Shown: piece by piece, positions 1-11,205 of the stretch | Numbering within the stretch: position 1 is the first letter of the stretch | Layout: every line of letters starts with the position of its first letter | NCBI RefSeq assembly: GCF_004300825.1 | Contig: NZ_CP036250.1 | Span: forward strand, 2,412,001-2,476,000 | Length of the DNA: 64,000 bases | Source: Egicoccus halophilus | GTDB taxonomy: Bacteria; Actinomycetota; Nitriliruptoria; Nitriliruptorales; Nitriliruptoraceae | Direction of reading: 5' to 3' | Made by a program: the position numbers and the translations under genes | Notes under the pieces: generated by a model | Seen by the model: only the letters and a program-made list of their open reading frames with translations | Databases searched by the model: none | What the model was told of the DNA's origin: nothing

Positions 1-953
1 TCACCGAGAGCCGAGGCGCGGACCGCGAAGCCGTGGTTGTGGGAGGTGATCTCGACCGCCCCGTCGGCTCGCCGCAGCACCGGCTGGTTGACGCCGTGGT
101 GGCCGAAGTCGAGCTTGTAGGTCTCCCCGCCCAGCGCATGGCCGAGCAGCTGCGAACCCAGGCAGATCCCGAAGGTCGGCACCTCCCCGAGCAGCTCGGC
201 GGTGGTCGCGATGCCCTGGGTGACCGTCGCCGGGTCGCCGGGACCGTTGGACAGGAACAGCCCGTCCGGTCGCCGTTCGCGGACCTCGTCCGGGGTCGCC
301 GAGGCGGGCAGGACGTGCACCTCGGCGCCCTGTTCGGCCAGGAACCGGCCGATCGAGCGCTTCATGCCGAAGTCGAGGGCCACCACCCGCAGGCGGCGGC
401 CACCGACCGGGTCGAGGACGTACGGCTCGCGGGTGGTGACCTCGCTGGCCAGTTCCGCGCCGGCCATGCCGGGCGCGTCGAGGACCTGGGCCTGCAGGGC
501 GTCGACGTCGAGGACCTCGGTGGACAGCCCGGCCCGCATCGCCCCCTCGTCGCGCAGCAGGCGGGTCAGCCGGCGGGTGTCGATGCCCTCGATGCCCACG
601 ACGCCGTCCTCGGTCAGCGCGGTGCGCAGGTCGCGCTGGGAGCGCCAGTTCGACGGCCGCCGGGCCGCCTCGCGGACGACGAAGCCGGCGACCTGGATCG
701 CGTCGGACTCCATGTCGGCGTCGTTGAGCCCGTAGTTGCCCACGTGCGGGGCGGTCATGGCGACGATCTGGCGCCGGTAGGAGGGGTCGGTGAGGACCTC
801 CTGGTAGCCGGCCATGCCGGTGTTGAACACCGCTTCGCCGAACACCGTGCCGGCCGCACCGATGGCACGACCACGGAACGACGAACCGTCCTCGAGCACC
901 AGCAGCGCCGGCACGGAGGTCCTGGACGGCAGCGGGTTGCTGACCGCGGTCAT
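1..953 (-). CDS. carA: Carbamoyl-phosphate synthase small (glutaminase) chain, C-terminus cut by window edge
   Basis: Class I glutamine amidotransferase subunit that hydrolyses glutamine and passes ammonia to CarB to make carbamoyl phosphate for pyrimidine and arginine synthesis. About 317 codons are present. The N-terminal CarA domain begins [10 protein letters not shown] and contains GYQEVLTDPSY. The glutaminase domain shows SNGPGDP, the nucleophile loop GICLGSQ with its Cys, and HHGVNQPV. The catalytic His and Glu near the C-terminus lie outside the window. The ATG overlaps the pyrC stop codon (ATGA), so it is the last visible gene of a pyrR-pyrB-pyrC-carA operon. Identification is firm. 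It is truncated by the edge and not visibly broken. Confidence 0.95.
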   Translation of the reverse strand, partial: MTAVSNPLPSRTSVPALLVLEDGSSFRGRAIGAAGTVFGEAVFNTGMAGYQEVLTDPSYRRQIVAMTAPHVGNYGLNDADMESDAIQVAGFVVREAARRPSNWRSQRDLRTALTEDGVVGIEGIDTRRLTRLLRDEGAMRAGLSTEVLDVDALQAQVLDAPGMAGAELASEVTTREPYVLDPVGGRRLRVVALDFGMKRSIGRFLAEQGAEVHVLPASATPDEVRERRPDGLFLSNGPGDPATVTQGIATTAELLGEVPTFGICLGSQLLGHALGGETYKLDFGHHGVNQPVLRRADGAVEITSHNHGFAVRASALG

Positions 954-2256
954 GCCTGCACCTTTCCGTCGCGGAGGGTGAAGCGGCCGCGCAACAGCGT
1001 GTGCACCGGCCGGCCGACCAGTTCCGCCCCGTGGAAGGGGGTGTTGCGGGCCTTGGACCGCAGTGCCCGGCCGTCCACCGTCCAGCGCTGCGCCGGGTCG
1101 AGCACCGCGAGGTTCGCGTCCGCCCCCGGCGTGAGCGCCCCGCCGTGGGCGCCGACGTCGCGGACCCCGGCCGGACCGGTCGTGAACCGGGCGATCGCCG
1201 TCAGCGGGTCCATCAGCCCGGTGGCGACGAGCTCGGTGTGCACGACCGCGAAGGCGGTCTCCAGGCCGAGCATGCCGCAGGGGGCGTGCTCCCACTCCTG
1301 GTCCTTGAGCTCCGGCGCGTGCGGGGCGTGGTCGGTCGCGACGCAGTCGATGGTGCCGTCGGCCAGCGCGGTGCGCAGGGCCTGCACGTCGGCCTCGGTA
1401 CGCAGCGGCGGGTTCACCTTCAGCACCGGGTCGTAGCTGCGGATCAGGTGGTCCTGCAGGCTCAGGTGGTGCGGCGTCACCTCGGCGGTGACCCGCACCC
1501 CGCGGGCCTTCGCGGCACGGATCAGTTCGACCGCACCGGCCGTGGACACGTGCGGGACGTGCAGCCGCGCCCCGACGCCGGCGGCGAGGATCAGGTCCCG
1601 GGCGATCATGATCTCCTCGGCCTCGTGCGGCCACCCGGGCAGCCCGAGCACCGACGACGCCTCGCCCTCGTTCATCTGGGCCCCGGCGGTCAGGTCGGGG
1701 TCCTCCGAGTGGTTGCAGATGACCACGTCGAACGCACTGGCGTACTGCAGCGCACGCCGCATCACGAGGCTGTCGGCGACCGGCTTGCCGTCGTCGGAGA
1801 AGAAGTCGACCCGGGCCGCCGAGTCGTGCAGCTCCCCGAACTCGGCCAGCTGCTCGCCCCGCAACCCCTTGGTGATCGCACCGACCGGGAACACGTCGGC
1901 CAGCCCGACCTCGTTGCCACGTCGCCACACCGACTCGGCCACCGCGGCGGCGTCGCACACCGGGTCGGTGTTCGCCATCGGACACAGCGCGGTGTAGCCA
2001 CCGGCAGCACCGGCGGCCGAGCCGCTGGCCACGTCCTCGGCGTCCTCGAAGCCGGGTTCGCGCAGGTGGGTGTGCAGGTCGACGAACCCGGGGGTGACCC
2101 ACCGGCCGGCGCAGTCGACCACCTCGGCGTCGTCGGCGGCGAGCTGCTCGCCGACGGCCTCGACCCGGCCGTCGCGCACCAGCACGTCGAGCACGGCGTC
2201 GGTCCCGGAAGCCGGGTCGAGCACCCGACCGCCGCGCAGCAGGATGGTGGAGTCGC

Positions 2257-2260
<4 letters not shown>
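950..2260 (-). CDS. pyrC: Dihydroorotase
   Basis: Cyclises N-carbamoyl-aspartate to dihydroorotate, the third step of pyrimidine synthesis. It is a 436-aa amidohydrolase of the long (class I) type. The metal-binding motif [10 protein letters not shown] lies near residue 60 and ATDHAPH near residue 310, with FFSDDGKP and NPPLR between them. The start overlaps the pyrB stop (ATGA) and the stop overlaps the carA start (ATGA), implying translational coupling. The length is normal for the family and nothing is missing from the metal site that can be seen. Confidence 0.96.
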
Positions 2261-5113
<2,853 letters not shown>

Positions 5114-5148
5114 GTGCCCGCTCCCCCGTCGACGTGGCGACGCGGAAC

Positions 5149-5811
5149 CTAGCCGTCGGTGGTGACGTCCCCACCGGCGACGTCGCCGCCCGCGACGTCG
5201 CCGCCCGCGACGTCGCCGCCCGCGACGTCCTCGCCGGCGACCGAGCGACGCACCGACTCGAGCACGCCGTTGACGTAGCGGCCCGAGTCCTCGGTCGACA
5301 ACGACTTGGCCAGTTCGACCGCCTCGTTGATCACCACGGCCGGGCTGGTGTCCTCGTGCAACAGCTCGTAGGTGGCCAGGCGCAGCACGGTGCGGTCGAC
5401 CACCGGCATGCGGCTGATCGCCCAGCGGCGGGCGAAGCGCCCGATGAGCTCGTCGATCTCCCCGCGGTGCTCGCTCACCCCGTCGACGAGCCGGCGGGTG
5501 AACGCGTCGACGGGCGCGACGCGTTGGCGGGGTGCCGCGAGCGTGGTGTCCGCGGCCGCGTCGAGGCGCGCCTGTGACTCCACGTCGGCGACCGCGTCGG
5601 TCTCGTCGTGCAGGTCGTCGAGGTCGTCGAGCATCGCTCGCGCGGACGGGTCGTTGGCGACCCGCTCCAGGGTGGCGACGGGGTCGTCGCCGCGCAGGTC
5701 GGCCTGGAACAGGATCTTGAGCGCCCGCTCACGGGCGCGGCGCGGGTCGCGCGTGTCGGTCCGCCGAGCCGATGGGCGCCGCGCCGCGGACGAGGAGTCG
5801 GCCTGCGCCAT
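5149..5811 (-). CDS. nusB: Transcription antitermination factor NusB, with insertion and repeat tail
   Basis: All-helical RNA-binding factor that works with NusE(S10) at boxA in rRNA antitermination. At 220 aa it is longer than the usual 130-160. The family core is clear: RRARERALKILFQAD near residue 25 and then VVDRTVLRLATYELL, VVINEAVELAK and FVNG-like YVNGVLE. Between the first and second core helices an acidic, low-complexity stretch (about residues 45-95) is inserted. The C-terminus is a tail of four AGGDV pentapeptides encoded by 15-bp DNA repeats. Start ATG overlaps the efp stop (TGATG). Confidence 0.9.
   Translation of the reverse strand: MAQADSSSAARRPSARRTDTRDPRRARERALKILFQADLRGDDPVATLERVANDPSARAMLDDLDDLHDETDAVADVESQARLDAAADTTLAAPRQRVAPVDAFTRRLVDGVSEHRGEIDELIGRFARRWAISRMPVVDRTVLRLATYELLHEDTSPAVVINEAVELAKSLSTEDSGRYVNGVLESVRRSVAGEDVAGGDVAGGDVAGGDVAGGDVTTDG
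5163..5235. repeat. 15-bp tandem repeat in the 3' end of nusB
   Basis: Units of the form CGCGACGTCGCCGCC are repeated in frame, giving AGGDV repeats in the NusB tail. The multiple of three preserves the frame, and the copy number is likely to vary between strains (inference). Confidence 0.8.
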
Positions 5812-6368
5812 CAGGCGCGCGAAATGTACGCGCCGGTGCGCGTGTCGACCTTGATCTTCTCGCCCTGCTCGATGAACAGCGGCACCTGGACCTCCTTGCC
5901 CGTCTCCAGCGTGGCGGGCTTGGTGGCGGAGGTGGCGGTGTTGCCGGCGACGCCGGGCTCGGTGTAGGTGATCTCGAGCACCTTGGACGCCGGCAGTTCG
6001 ACGCCGACGATGCGGCCGGCGTACATCTGGATCTGCAGTTCGTCACCCTCGACGAGGTAGTCGGCGGCCTCACCGATCGCCGGCGCCGGCGCGTTCTGCT
6101 GCTCGTAGGTGTCGTTGTTCATCAGCACGTAGTCGTCGCCGTCGCGGTACAGGAACTGCACCGTCGAGCGCTCGACGATGGCCTGCTCGACGTCCTCACC
6201 GGCACGGAAGGTCTTCTCGACCACCTTGCCGGTCTCGACCTCCTTGAGCTTGGTGCGCACCACGGCGCCGCCCTTGCCGGGCTTGTGGTGGTTCCAGTCG
6301 ACGATCTGCTGGAGCTTGCCGTCGATCAGGAGGGTCATGCCGTTCTTGAGGTTGTTGGTCGAGACCAC
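5811..6368 (-). CDS. efp: Translation elongation factor P
   Basis: 185-aa factor that rescues ribosomes stalled on polyproline stretches. The KOW-like N-domain begins STNNLKNGMTLLIDGK. The tip loop HHKPGKGG places Lys32 where EF-P is modified in some bacteria. The OB domains end with GEKIKVDTRTGAYISR, the C-terminal signature. GTG start at 6368 chosen because it follows GAGAGG and gives the family N-terminus. Next gene nusB overlaps (TGATG). The pepP-efp-nusB order is the conserved actinobacterial arrangement. The window's many proline-rich proteins would be clients. Confidence 0.96.
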   Translation of the reverse strand: MVSTNNLKNGMTLLIDGKLQQIVDWNHHKPGKGGAVVRTKLKEVETGKVVEKTFRAGEDVEQAIVERSTVQFLYRDGDDYVLMNNDTYEQQNAPAPAIGEAADYLVEGDELQIQMYAGRIVGVELPASKVLEITYTEPGVAGNTATSATKPATLETGKEVQVPLFIEQGEKIKVDTRTGAYISRA

Positions 6369-6400
6369 GAAAGGGACCTCTCGAGGGGCGGGGCGCACGT

Positions 6401-7552
6401 CTACAGGACGCGCAGCTCCCGGGGGGCGGTCGTCAGGATCGTCGGCGGTCCGTCCGCGGTGACCACGATCGTGTCCTCGATGCGGACGCCGCCGATGCCG
6501 GGCAGGTACACCCCCGGTTCGACGGTCAGCGCCGTTGCGGGCGCGAGCGTAGCAGCCGACCCCCTGGCGACCGCCGGAGCCTCGTGGACGTCCAGACCCA
6601 CTCCGTGGCCGGTGCCGTGCACGAACCGGTCGCCGAGGCCGGCGGCGGTGAGGTGGTCGCGGCACGCCGCGTCGACCTCGGCGCCGGTGGCGCCGGCGAC
6701 CGCCGCGGCGCGTCCGAGGGCCTGCGCCTGTTCGACCGCCGCGTACACCTCGACGAGCCGCGCGTCGAGGTGCCCGAGCGCGACCGTGCGGGTGCAGTCG
6801 GCGTGGTAGCCGTCGACGGTCGCGCCGGCGTCGACGGTGAGCACGTCGCCGGCCACCAGGGCCCGGTCGGTCGGCGCGTGGTGCGCAACGGCGGCGTTCG
6901 GGCCCGATGCCACGATCGAGGGGAACGCGACCCCGTCGGCGCCGAGGTCGACGAAGCGCCGTTCGAGGGCGGTGGCGAGCTCGCGTTCGGTGCGGCCGAC
7001 GGCGACGACCGCATCGAACAGCCAGCTCAGCGCGTCGACGGTGATCCGGCACGCCTCGGCCAGCCGCGCCAGTTCCGCGTCGTCCTTGACCACCCGCAGC
7101 GCTTCGACCATCGCCTCGGTGGGGCACAGCTCTGCGCCGGCCTCCACCAGGCGCCCGTGCCACCGTCGGGCGTCGGCCCAGCTGACCGCACCGGCCTCCA
7201 CGCCCAACCGCCACGACCCGCCACCGCCCAGCGACTCGACGGCATGACCCACCGGGTCGCGGGTGAGCACCAGCGGGAGCCCTGCGGCCTCCTCGGCTGC
7301 CCGCTGCGCGTAGCGGTCGTCGGTGACCAACACGTCACCGGCCGGCTCGGCGGCGAGGAGCAGCTGCCCGTTGCTGCCCGAGAAGCCGGTCAGCCACCGC
7401 ACGTTGGCGGGTGCCGTGACCAGCAGCGCGTCGACGTCCGCGTCGGCGAGGTAATCCCGGGCGCGGGCTCGGCGGGAGGCGTGGTCGACCCGTGGCAGAC
7501 CGGGTCGCGGGCCACCCGGTTGCGGACCCGCGGCGGACGGCCGGCTGCTCAT
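6401..7552 (-). CDS. pepP: M24-family Xaa-Pro aminopeptidase
   Basis: 383-aa metallopeptidase that removes N-terminal residues before proline. The creatinase-like N-domain (residues about 25-140) includes RWLTGFSGSNGQ. The pita-bread catalytic domain shows the five metal ligands in context: VDAGATVDGYHADCTRT (two Asp), HGTGHGVGLDVHE (His), EPGVYLPG (Glu) and RIEDTIVV (Glu). Start overlaps the aroQ stop (ATGA). pepP versus pepQ cannot be settled from sequence alone. Confidence 0.9.
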   Translation of the reverse strand: MSSRPSAAGPQPGGPRPGLPRVDHASRRARARDYLADADVDALLVTAPANVRWLTGFSGSNGQLLLAAEPAGDVLVTDDRYAQRAAEEAAGLPLVLTRDPVGHAVESLGGGGSWRLGVEAGAVSWADARRWHGRLVEAGAELCPTEAMVEALRVVKDDAELARLAEACRITVDALSWLFDAVVAVGRTERELATALERRFVDLGADGVAFPSIVASGPNAAVAHHAPTDRALVAGDVLTVDAGATVDGYHADCTRTVALGHLDARLVEVYAAVEQAQALGRAAAVAGATGAEVDAACRDHLTAAGLGDRFVHGTGHGVGLDVHEAPAVARGSAATLAPATALTVEPGVYLPGIGGVRIEDTIVVTADGPPTILTTAPRELRVL

Positions 7553-7998
7553 GCGACGTGCCGATCGTGCAGGGCGAGAGCGGCGCGCACGGCCAGGGGG
7601 TAGCCGGCCGTCCCGAACCCGACGATGCTGCCGTCGCAGACGGCCGCGATGACCGAGTGCTGTCGGAACGGCTCGCGGGCGTGGACGTTGGAGAGATGGA
7701 CCTCCACGACCGGGACCTCGAGCAGGTCGAGCGCGTCGCGCAGCGCGATGCTGTAGTGGGTCAGCGCGCCGGCGTTGATCAGCACGGCGCCGGTCCCGTC
7801 GGTCCGGGCGGCGTGCACCCGCGACACGAGCGCCCCCTCCGCCTCGAACTGCTCCGCCTCCAGGCGCGCCCCGGCGGCCTCCGCCTCCGCGCGGGAGACG
7901 GCGACCACGTCCTCGAGCGTGTCGGTCCCGTACTGGGCCGGGTCACGCGCGCCGAGTTGCGAGAGGTTCGGGCCGTGGAGCAACAGGATGCTGGTCAT
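7549..7998 (-). CDS. aroQ: 3-dehydroquinate dehydratase, type II
   Basis: Third step of the shikimate pathway. It is 149 aa, the normal size of the dodecameric type II enzyme. Motifs in order: LHGPNLSQLGARDP with the usual second Asn replaced by Ser, QYG with the catalytic Tyr, INAGALTHYSIALRDAL, EVHLSNVHAREPFRQHS with the catalytic His, and GFGTAGYPLAVRAAL. Start ATG at 7998; a 216-bp non-coding region separates it from a divergent ATPase gene. Stop overlaps pepP start (ATGA). Confidence 0.95.
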   Translation of the reverse strand: MTSILLLHGPNLSQLGARDPAQYGTDTLEDVVAVSRAEAEAAGARLEAEQFEAEGALVSRVHAARTDGTGAVLINAGALTHYSIALRDALDLLEVPVVEVHLSNVHAREPFRQHSVIAAVCDGSIVGFGTAGYPLAVRAALALHDRHVA

Positions 7999-8214
7999 CG
8001 GGCGCCTCGGGTGATGGACGTCGGCGGCGGGTGTCGGGCAGTGGCACCGGGGGAGCGCGATCGGCACGCCGCCACGGGTACCGGCACCGCCGGTACGTCG
8101 GTACGTCGGTGTCGCACCGGGGTGGTTCGCTCCTCGACGTTCCTGCCGGTGGCCGGCAGGGACGTCGAGCTGCGTACCGGACGTAAGCTTACGTTGCTGA
8201 CGCGAGGAGTCTGC
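7999..8214. promoter_or_regulatory. Divergent intergenic region with a stem-loop and a 14-bp palindrome
   Basis: Holds the start regions of aroQ (minus) and the AAA ATPase (plus). CCTGCCGG-TGG-CCGGCAGG at 8142-8160 is a perfect 8-bp stem. ACGTAAGCTTACGT at 8181-8194 is a perfect palindrome and includes TAAGCT, a TAnnnT-type -10 that would start the ATPase mRNA near 8196, just before its AGGAG. A TACGTCGG direct repeat lies near 8093-8110. No gene is seen in this stretch. Confidence 0.5.
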
Positions 8215-9414
8215 GTGGGCCGCTCCCCCGCCACCAACCCGTTCACGCCCGGCTTCGGCAACCTGCCGCGCGTCTTCGCCGGGCGCAAGACCGAGTTCGC
8301 CGACCTCGAGTTGCTCGTCGACCGGTTGGCGCAGGGCATCTACGAGCAGGTGCGTCTGGTCACCGGTGACCGCGGCGTGGGCAAGACCACGCTGCTGCGC
8401 GAGCTCGAGGAGGAACAGCGCGAGGCCGGCCGGTGGGTCGTACGGGCGTCGGCCACCCGCGGCGACGCGGTGATCGGCCGCCTGTGCCGCGGCCTGGCCA
8501 CCCTGCTCCACGAACGCGACGTCGCGGCCGGCCTGGCCCGCGGTGCCCGCGATGCGCTGCGCCGGCTGGCGGGCATCTCGCTCGGCCCCGGTGGGGTCAC
8601 CGTGGAGCTGCACGAGGCCGGCACCTCCGACCGCGCCGACGAGCTCGAGGAACTGCTCGCCGCCGTCGGCGGCCTCGCCCGCGAGCGCGGGACGGTGCTC
8701 CTGCTGCTGGTCGACGAGGCCCAGAACATCGGTCTCGACGCACTGGGCGACCTCTTCCACGCCCTGCAGGAGGTCCAGGGTCGGGTGGTCGCCACCCGCG
8801 ACGGGCGCTCCGGGGCGCTGCGCCGTGACGCACTGCCGGTCGGTGCGGTCGTCGCCGGGCTCCCCGGACTGGTCGGGCGGTTGAAGAACGCCGGCTCCAC
8901 GTTCGGCGAGCGCAGCAAGCCCCTGCCGCTGCGCGGCTTCGGCGAGGGCGACATGCGCGAGGGGTTGCGCGCGCTCGCCCGTGAAGGCGGCGCGACGTTC
9001 GACGCCGACGCGCTCGAGCTGCTGATGGCGGCCTGCGGGGGCTATCCGTACTTCCTGCACCTGATCGGCAGCCAGATGTGGAACGCCGGTGACGGTGCGG
9101 TGATCACCCGTGCCGACGCCGCCGCCGGCCTGGCCGCGGCCCGGCCACTGGTCACCGACTTCTACGAGCAGCGCCTTCGCGAGCTCGGGCCGCTGCAGCG
9201 CCGCTACCTGCACGCTGCGGCGCGCCTCGAGGACCGCGCCCGGACCACCGGGGCCATCGCGGCGGCGCTCGGCCGCCGCAGCGAGCAGCTCGGTTCCACG
9301 CAGCAGGCGCTGACCGCCCAGCACGGGCTGCTGCGCCCGACCGGTGACGGTCGCCTCGAGTTCGCCCTGCCGGGGCTCGCCGACCACCTGCGCGCCACCG
9401 CCGACGACGCCTGA
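8215..9414 (+). CDS. AAA-family ATP-binding protein of unknown role
   Basis: 399-aa predicted P-loop ATPase. Walker A GDRGVGKTT is at residues 51-59, Walker B LLLLVDEAQ at 162-170, and an Orc/Cdc6-like lid plus a winged-helix-like C-terminal third follow (LGRRSEQLGSTQQALTAQHG). Start GTG chosen because AGGAG lies 5 nt upstream. The N-terminal text NPFTPGFGNLPRVFAGR is typical of a widespread actinobacterial ATP-binding family. It interrupts the minus-strand aro cluster and is convergent with aroB. A replication-initiator role is not supported, as no origin-like repeats are near. Function unknown. Confidence 0.8.
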   Translation: MGRSPATNPFTPGFGNLPRVFAGRKTEFADLELLVDRLAQGIYEQVRLVTGDRGVGKTTLLRELEEEQREAGRWVVRASATRGDAVIGRLCRGLATLLHERDVAAGLARGARDALRRLAGISLGPGGVTVELHEAGTSDRADELEELLAAVGGLARERGTVLLLLVDEAQNIGLDALGDLFHALQEVQGRVVATRDGRSGALRRDALPVGAVVAGLPGLVGRLKNAGSTFGERSKPLPLRGFGEGDMREGLRALAREGGATFDADALELLMAACGGYPYFLHLIGSQMWNAGDGAVITRADAAAGLAAARPLVTDFYEQRLRELGPLQRRYLHAAARLEDRARTTGAIAAALGRRSEQLGSTQQALTAQHGLLRPTGDGRLEFALPGLADHLRATADDA

Positions 9415-9487
9415 CGGCCGCGCATCTCGTGCCCGGCCTGCCGTGGGGCGGGTGGACCAGCCAGGTCGATCTCCGGGCGCGACCGCC

Positions 9488-10621
9488 TCAGGCGTCGGCT
9501 GGCGCCGCTTCCTCGACCGGTTCGTCGATGACGCCGAGCTCGTCGAGGACCGCGTCCACCTCGGCCCGCTCCGGGGTCACCACGGCGGGCTCGGCGAGGT
9601 CGTCGAGGACGACGAAGCGCACGCCGCCGGCGTCGGCCTTCTTGTCGCGGGCGATGGTGGTCCACACCTGCGCGCGGTCGAGCACGGGACCGCGGGTGGG
9701 TAGCCCCAGCCGGTCGAGCAGCTGCTCGGCCCGGTCGGCGAGCGCCGCCGGCGTCCGCCCGAGCCGCACGCCCAGCCGCAACGCCACCACGGTGCCGATC
9801 GCGACCGCCTCGCCGTGCAGCACCTCGTCGTAGCCGGTGAGCGACTCGACCGCGTGTCCGTAGGTGTGGCCGAGGTTGAGGTGCGCACGCACGCCCCCCT
9901 CGCGCTCGTCGGCGGCGACGACGCGGGCCTTGACGGTGGCCGAGCGCAGGACGATGTCCTCCAGCAGCTCCGGGTCGCCGGCGAGCACGTCCTCGGCGCG
10001 GTCCTCGAGCAGCGCGAGCAGGTCCGGGTCGGCGATCAACCCGTACTTGACCACCTCGCCGAACCCTTCGACCCGGATGCGTGGAGCGACGGTGGCCAGG
10101 GTCGCGACGTCGCAGGCGACCGCGAGCGGCTGGTGGAAGGCGCCGACGAGGTTCTTGCCCTGCGGCAGGTTGATGCCGGTCTTGCCCCCGATGGCCGCGT
10201 CGACCTGCGCGAGCAGGGTGGTCGGCACCTGCAGCACACCGATCCCGCGGTTCCAGGTCGCAGCCGCGAAACCGGCGAGGTCGCCCACGACCCCCCCGCC
10301 GACGGCGACGACCAGGTCACGGCGGCCGAGCGGCGCCTCGGCACACGCCTCCCACAGCTCGCGGAGCACCCCTGCGCTCTTGGCGGCCTCACCGTCGGGG
10401 ACGTCGTAGCGGTGGACCTCGACCTCGGCGGCCTCGAAGGCGGCGACGACCGGACCGAGATGGCCGGCCTCCTGGACGGGCTCCTGGCTGACGACGAGGA
10501 CCCGGCCGACGCCGTCGGGCAACGCGACGTGGTCGAGCAGGTCGTCGAGCCAGCCGGTGCCGACCAGGACGGGGTACGGGGCGCCCTCGATCGGGACGTC
10601 CACGCGCTTGGGTGCGGTCAA
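9488..10621 (-). CDS. aroB: 3-dehydroquinate synthase
   Basis: Second step of the shikimate pathway, NAD- and metal-dependent; 377 aa. Motifs: VVAVGGGVVGDLAGFAA (NAD binding), VPTTLLAQVDAAIGGKTGIN, GFGEVVKYGLI with a Zn-ligand Glu, and NLGHTYGHAVES with the Zn-ligand His. Start is TTG at 10621, overlapping the aroK TGA (TTGA), with AGGTG upstream; a GTG six codons in is the alternative. Last gene of the aroC-aroK-aroB run; converges on the AAA ATPase with a 73-bp gap and no obvious terminator. Confidence 0.95.
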   Translation of the reverse strand: MTAPKRVDVPIEGAPYPVLVGTGWLDDLLDHVALPDGVGRVLVVSQEPVQEAGHLGPVVAAFEAAEVEVHRYDVPDGEAAKSAGVLRELWEACAEAPLGRRDLVVAVGGGVVGDLAGFAAATWNRGIGVLQVPTTLLAQVDAAIGGKTGINLPQGKNLVGAFHQPLAVACDVATLATVAPRIRVEGFGEVVKYGLIADPDLLALLEDRAEDVLAGDPELLEDIVLRSATVKARVVAADEREGGVRAHLNLGHTYGHAVESLTGYDEVLHGEAVAIGTVVALRLGVRLGRTPAALADRAEQLLDRLGLPTRGPVLDRAQVWTTIARDKKADAGGVRFVVLDDLAEPAVVTPERAEVDAVLDELGVIDEPVEEAAPADA

Positions 10622-11205
10622 CGCATCACCTGTTCGTGTTCGGAGGGGGTCAGCACGTCCCCCTGGGCCAGCGCCCAGTCCAGGATGTCGTCGACGATCT
10701 GGTCCGGGGTGCGGGCGGCATCGACGGTGAGGTCGGCCACCTCGGCGTAGCGTCGCGCACGTTCGGCGTGGGTCCGCTCCACCCGTTGCCGAAGTTCGGC
10801 CGGTGTCCCCCTCACCCTCCCGTCCGGGCCGACCGTGCCGAGCAGCGGGCGGTCGGTGCTGCCGGCGAGCCGTTCGACCAGCACCTCCGGGGTGGCGCGC
10901 AACTCGACCAGCACGCCGGTCAGCAGCAGCGACGCGACGTTGTCGTCGCGCAGCACGGCGCCACCGCCGAGCGCGACGACCAGGTCGTGGTAGGTCGCCA
11001 GTTCCTCGACGACCCGGCGCTCGAGGTCCCGGAAACCGGCCTCGCCGTAGGTGGCGAACAGCTCCGGGATGGACCGGCCGGTCCAGGTCCGCAGTTCCTC
11101 GTCGGTGTCGGCGACCCGCCGGCCGAGGCGCTCGCCGAGCAGCACCGCGACGGTCGACTTGCCGGCGCCCATCATCCCGTGGAGCAGCAGGTTGCGGCTC
11201 ATCAT
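10618..11205 (-). CDS. aroK: Shikimate kinase
   Basis: ATP-dependent phosphorylation of shikimate; 195 aa. P-loop GMMGAGKST lies near residues 10-18, the shikimate-binding DTDEELR near 35, GEAGFRDLE near 55 and VVALGGGAV near 78. Two consecutive ATG codons are available; the first overlaps the aroC stop (TGATG). The C-terminus is extended by about 20 residues past the usual kinase end. Between aroC and aroB in the usual actinobacterial order. Confidence 0.94.
   Translation of the reverse strand: MMSRNLLLHGMMGAGKSTVAVLLGERLGRRVADTDEELRTWTGRSIPELFATYGEAGFRDLERRVVEELATYHDLVVALGGGAVLRDDNVASLLLTGVLVELRATPEVLVERLAGSTDRPLLGTVGPDGRVRGTPAELRQRVERTHAERARRYAEVADLTVDAARTPDQIVDDILDWALAQGDVLTPSEHEQVMR

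Noticed and set aside
8215-9414. Orc/Cdc6-type replication initiator next to an origin
   Set aside because: The ATPase fits a common actinobacterial family; there are no clustered DnaA boxes or AT-rich region around it.
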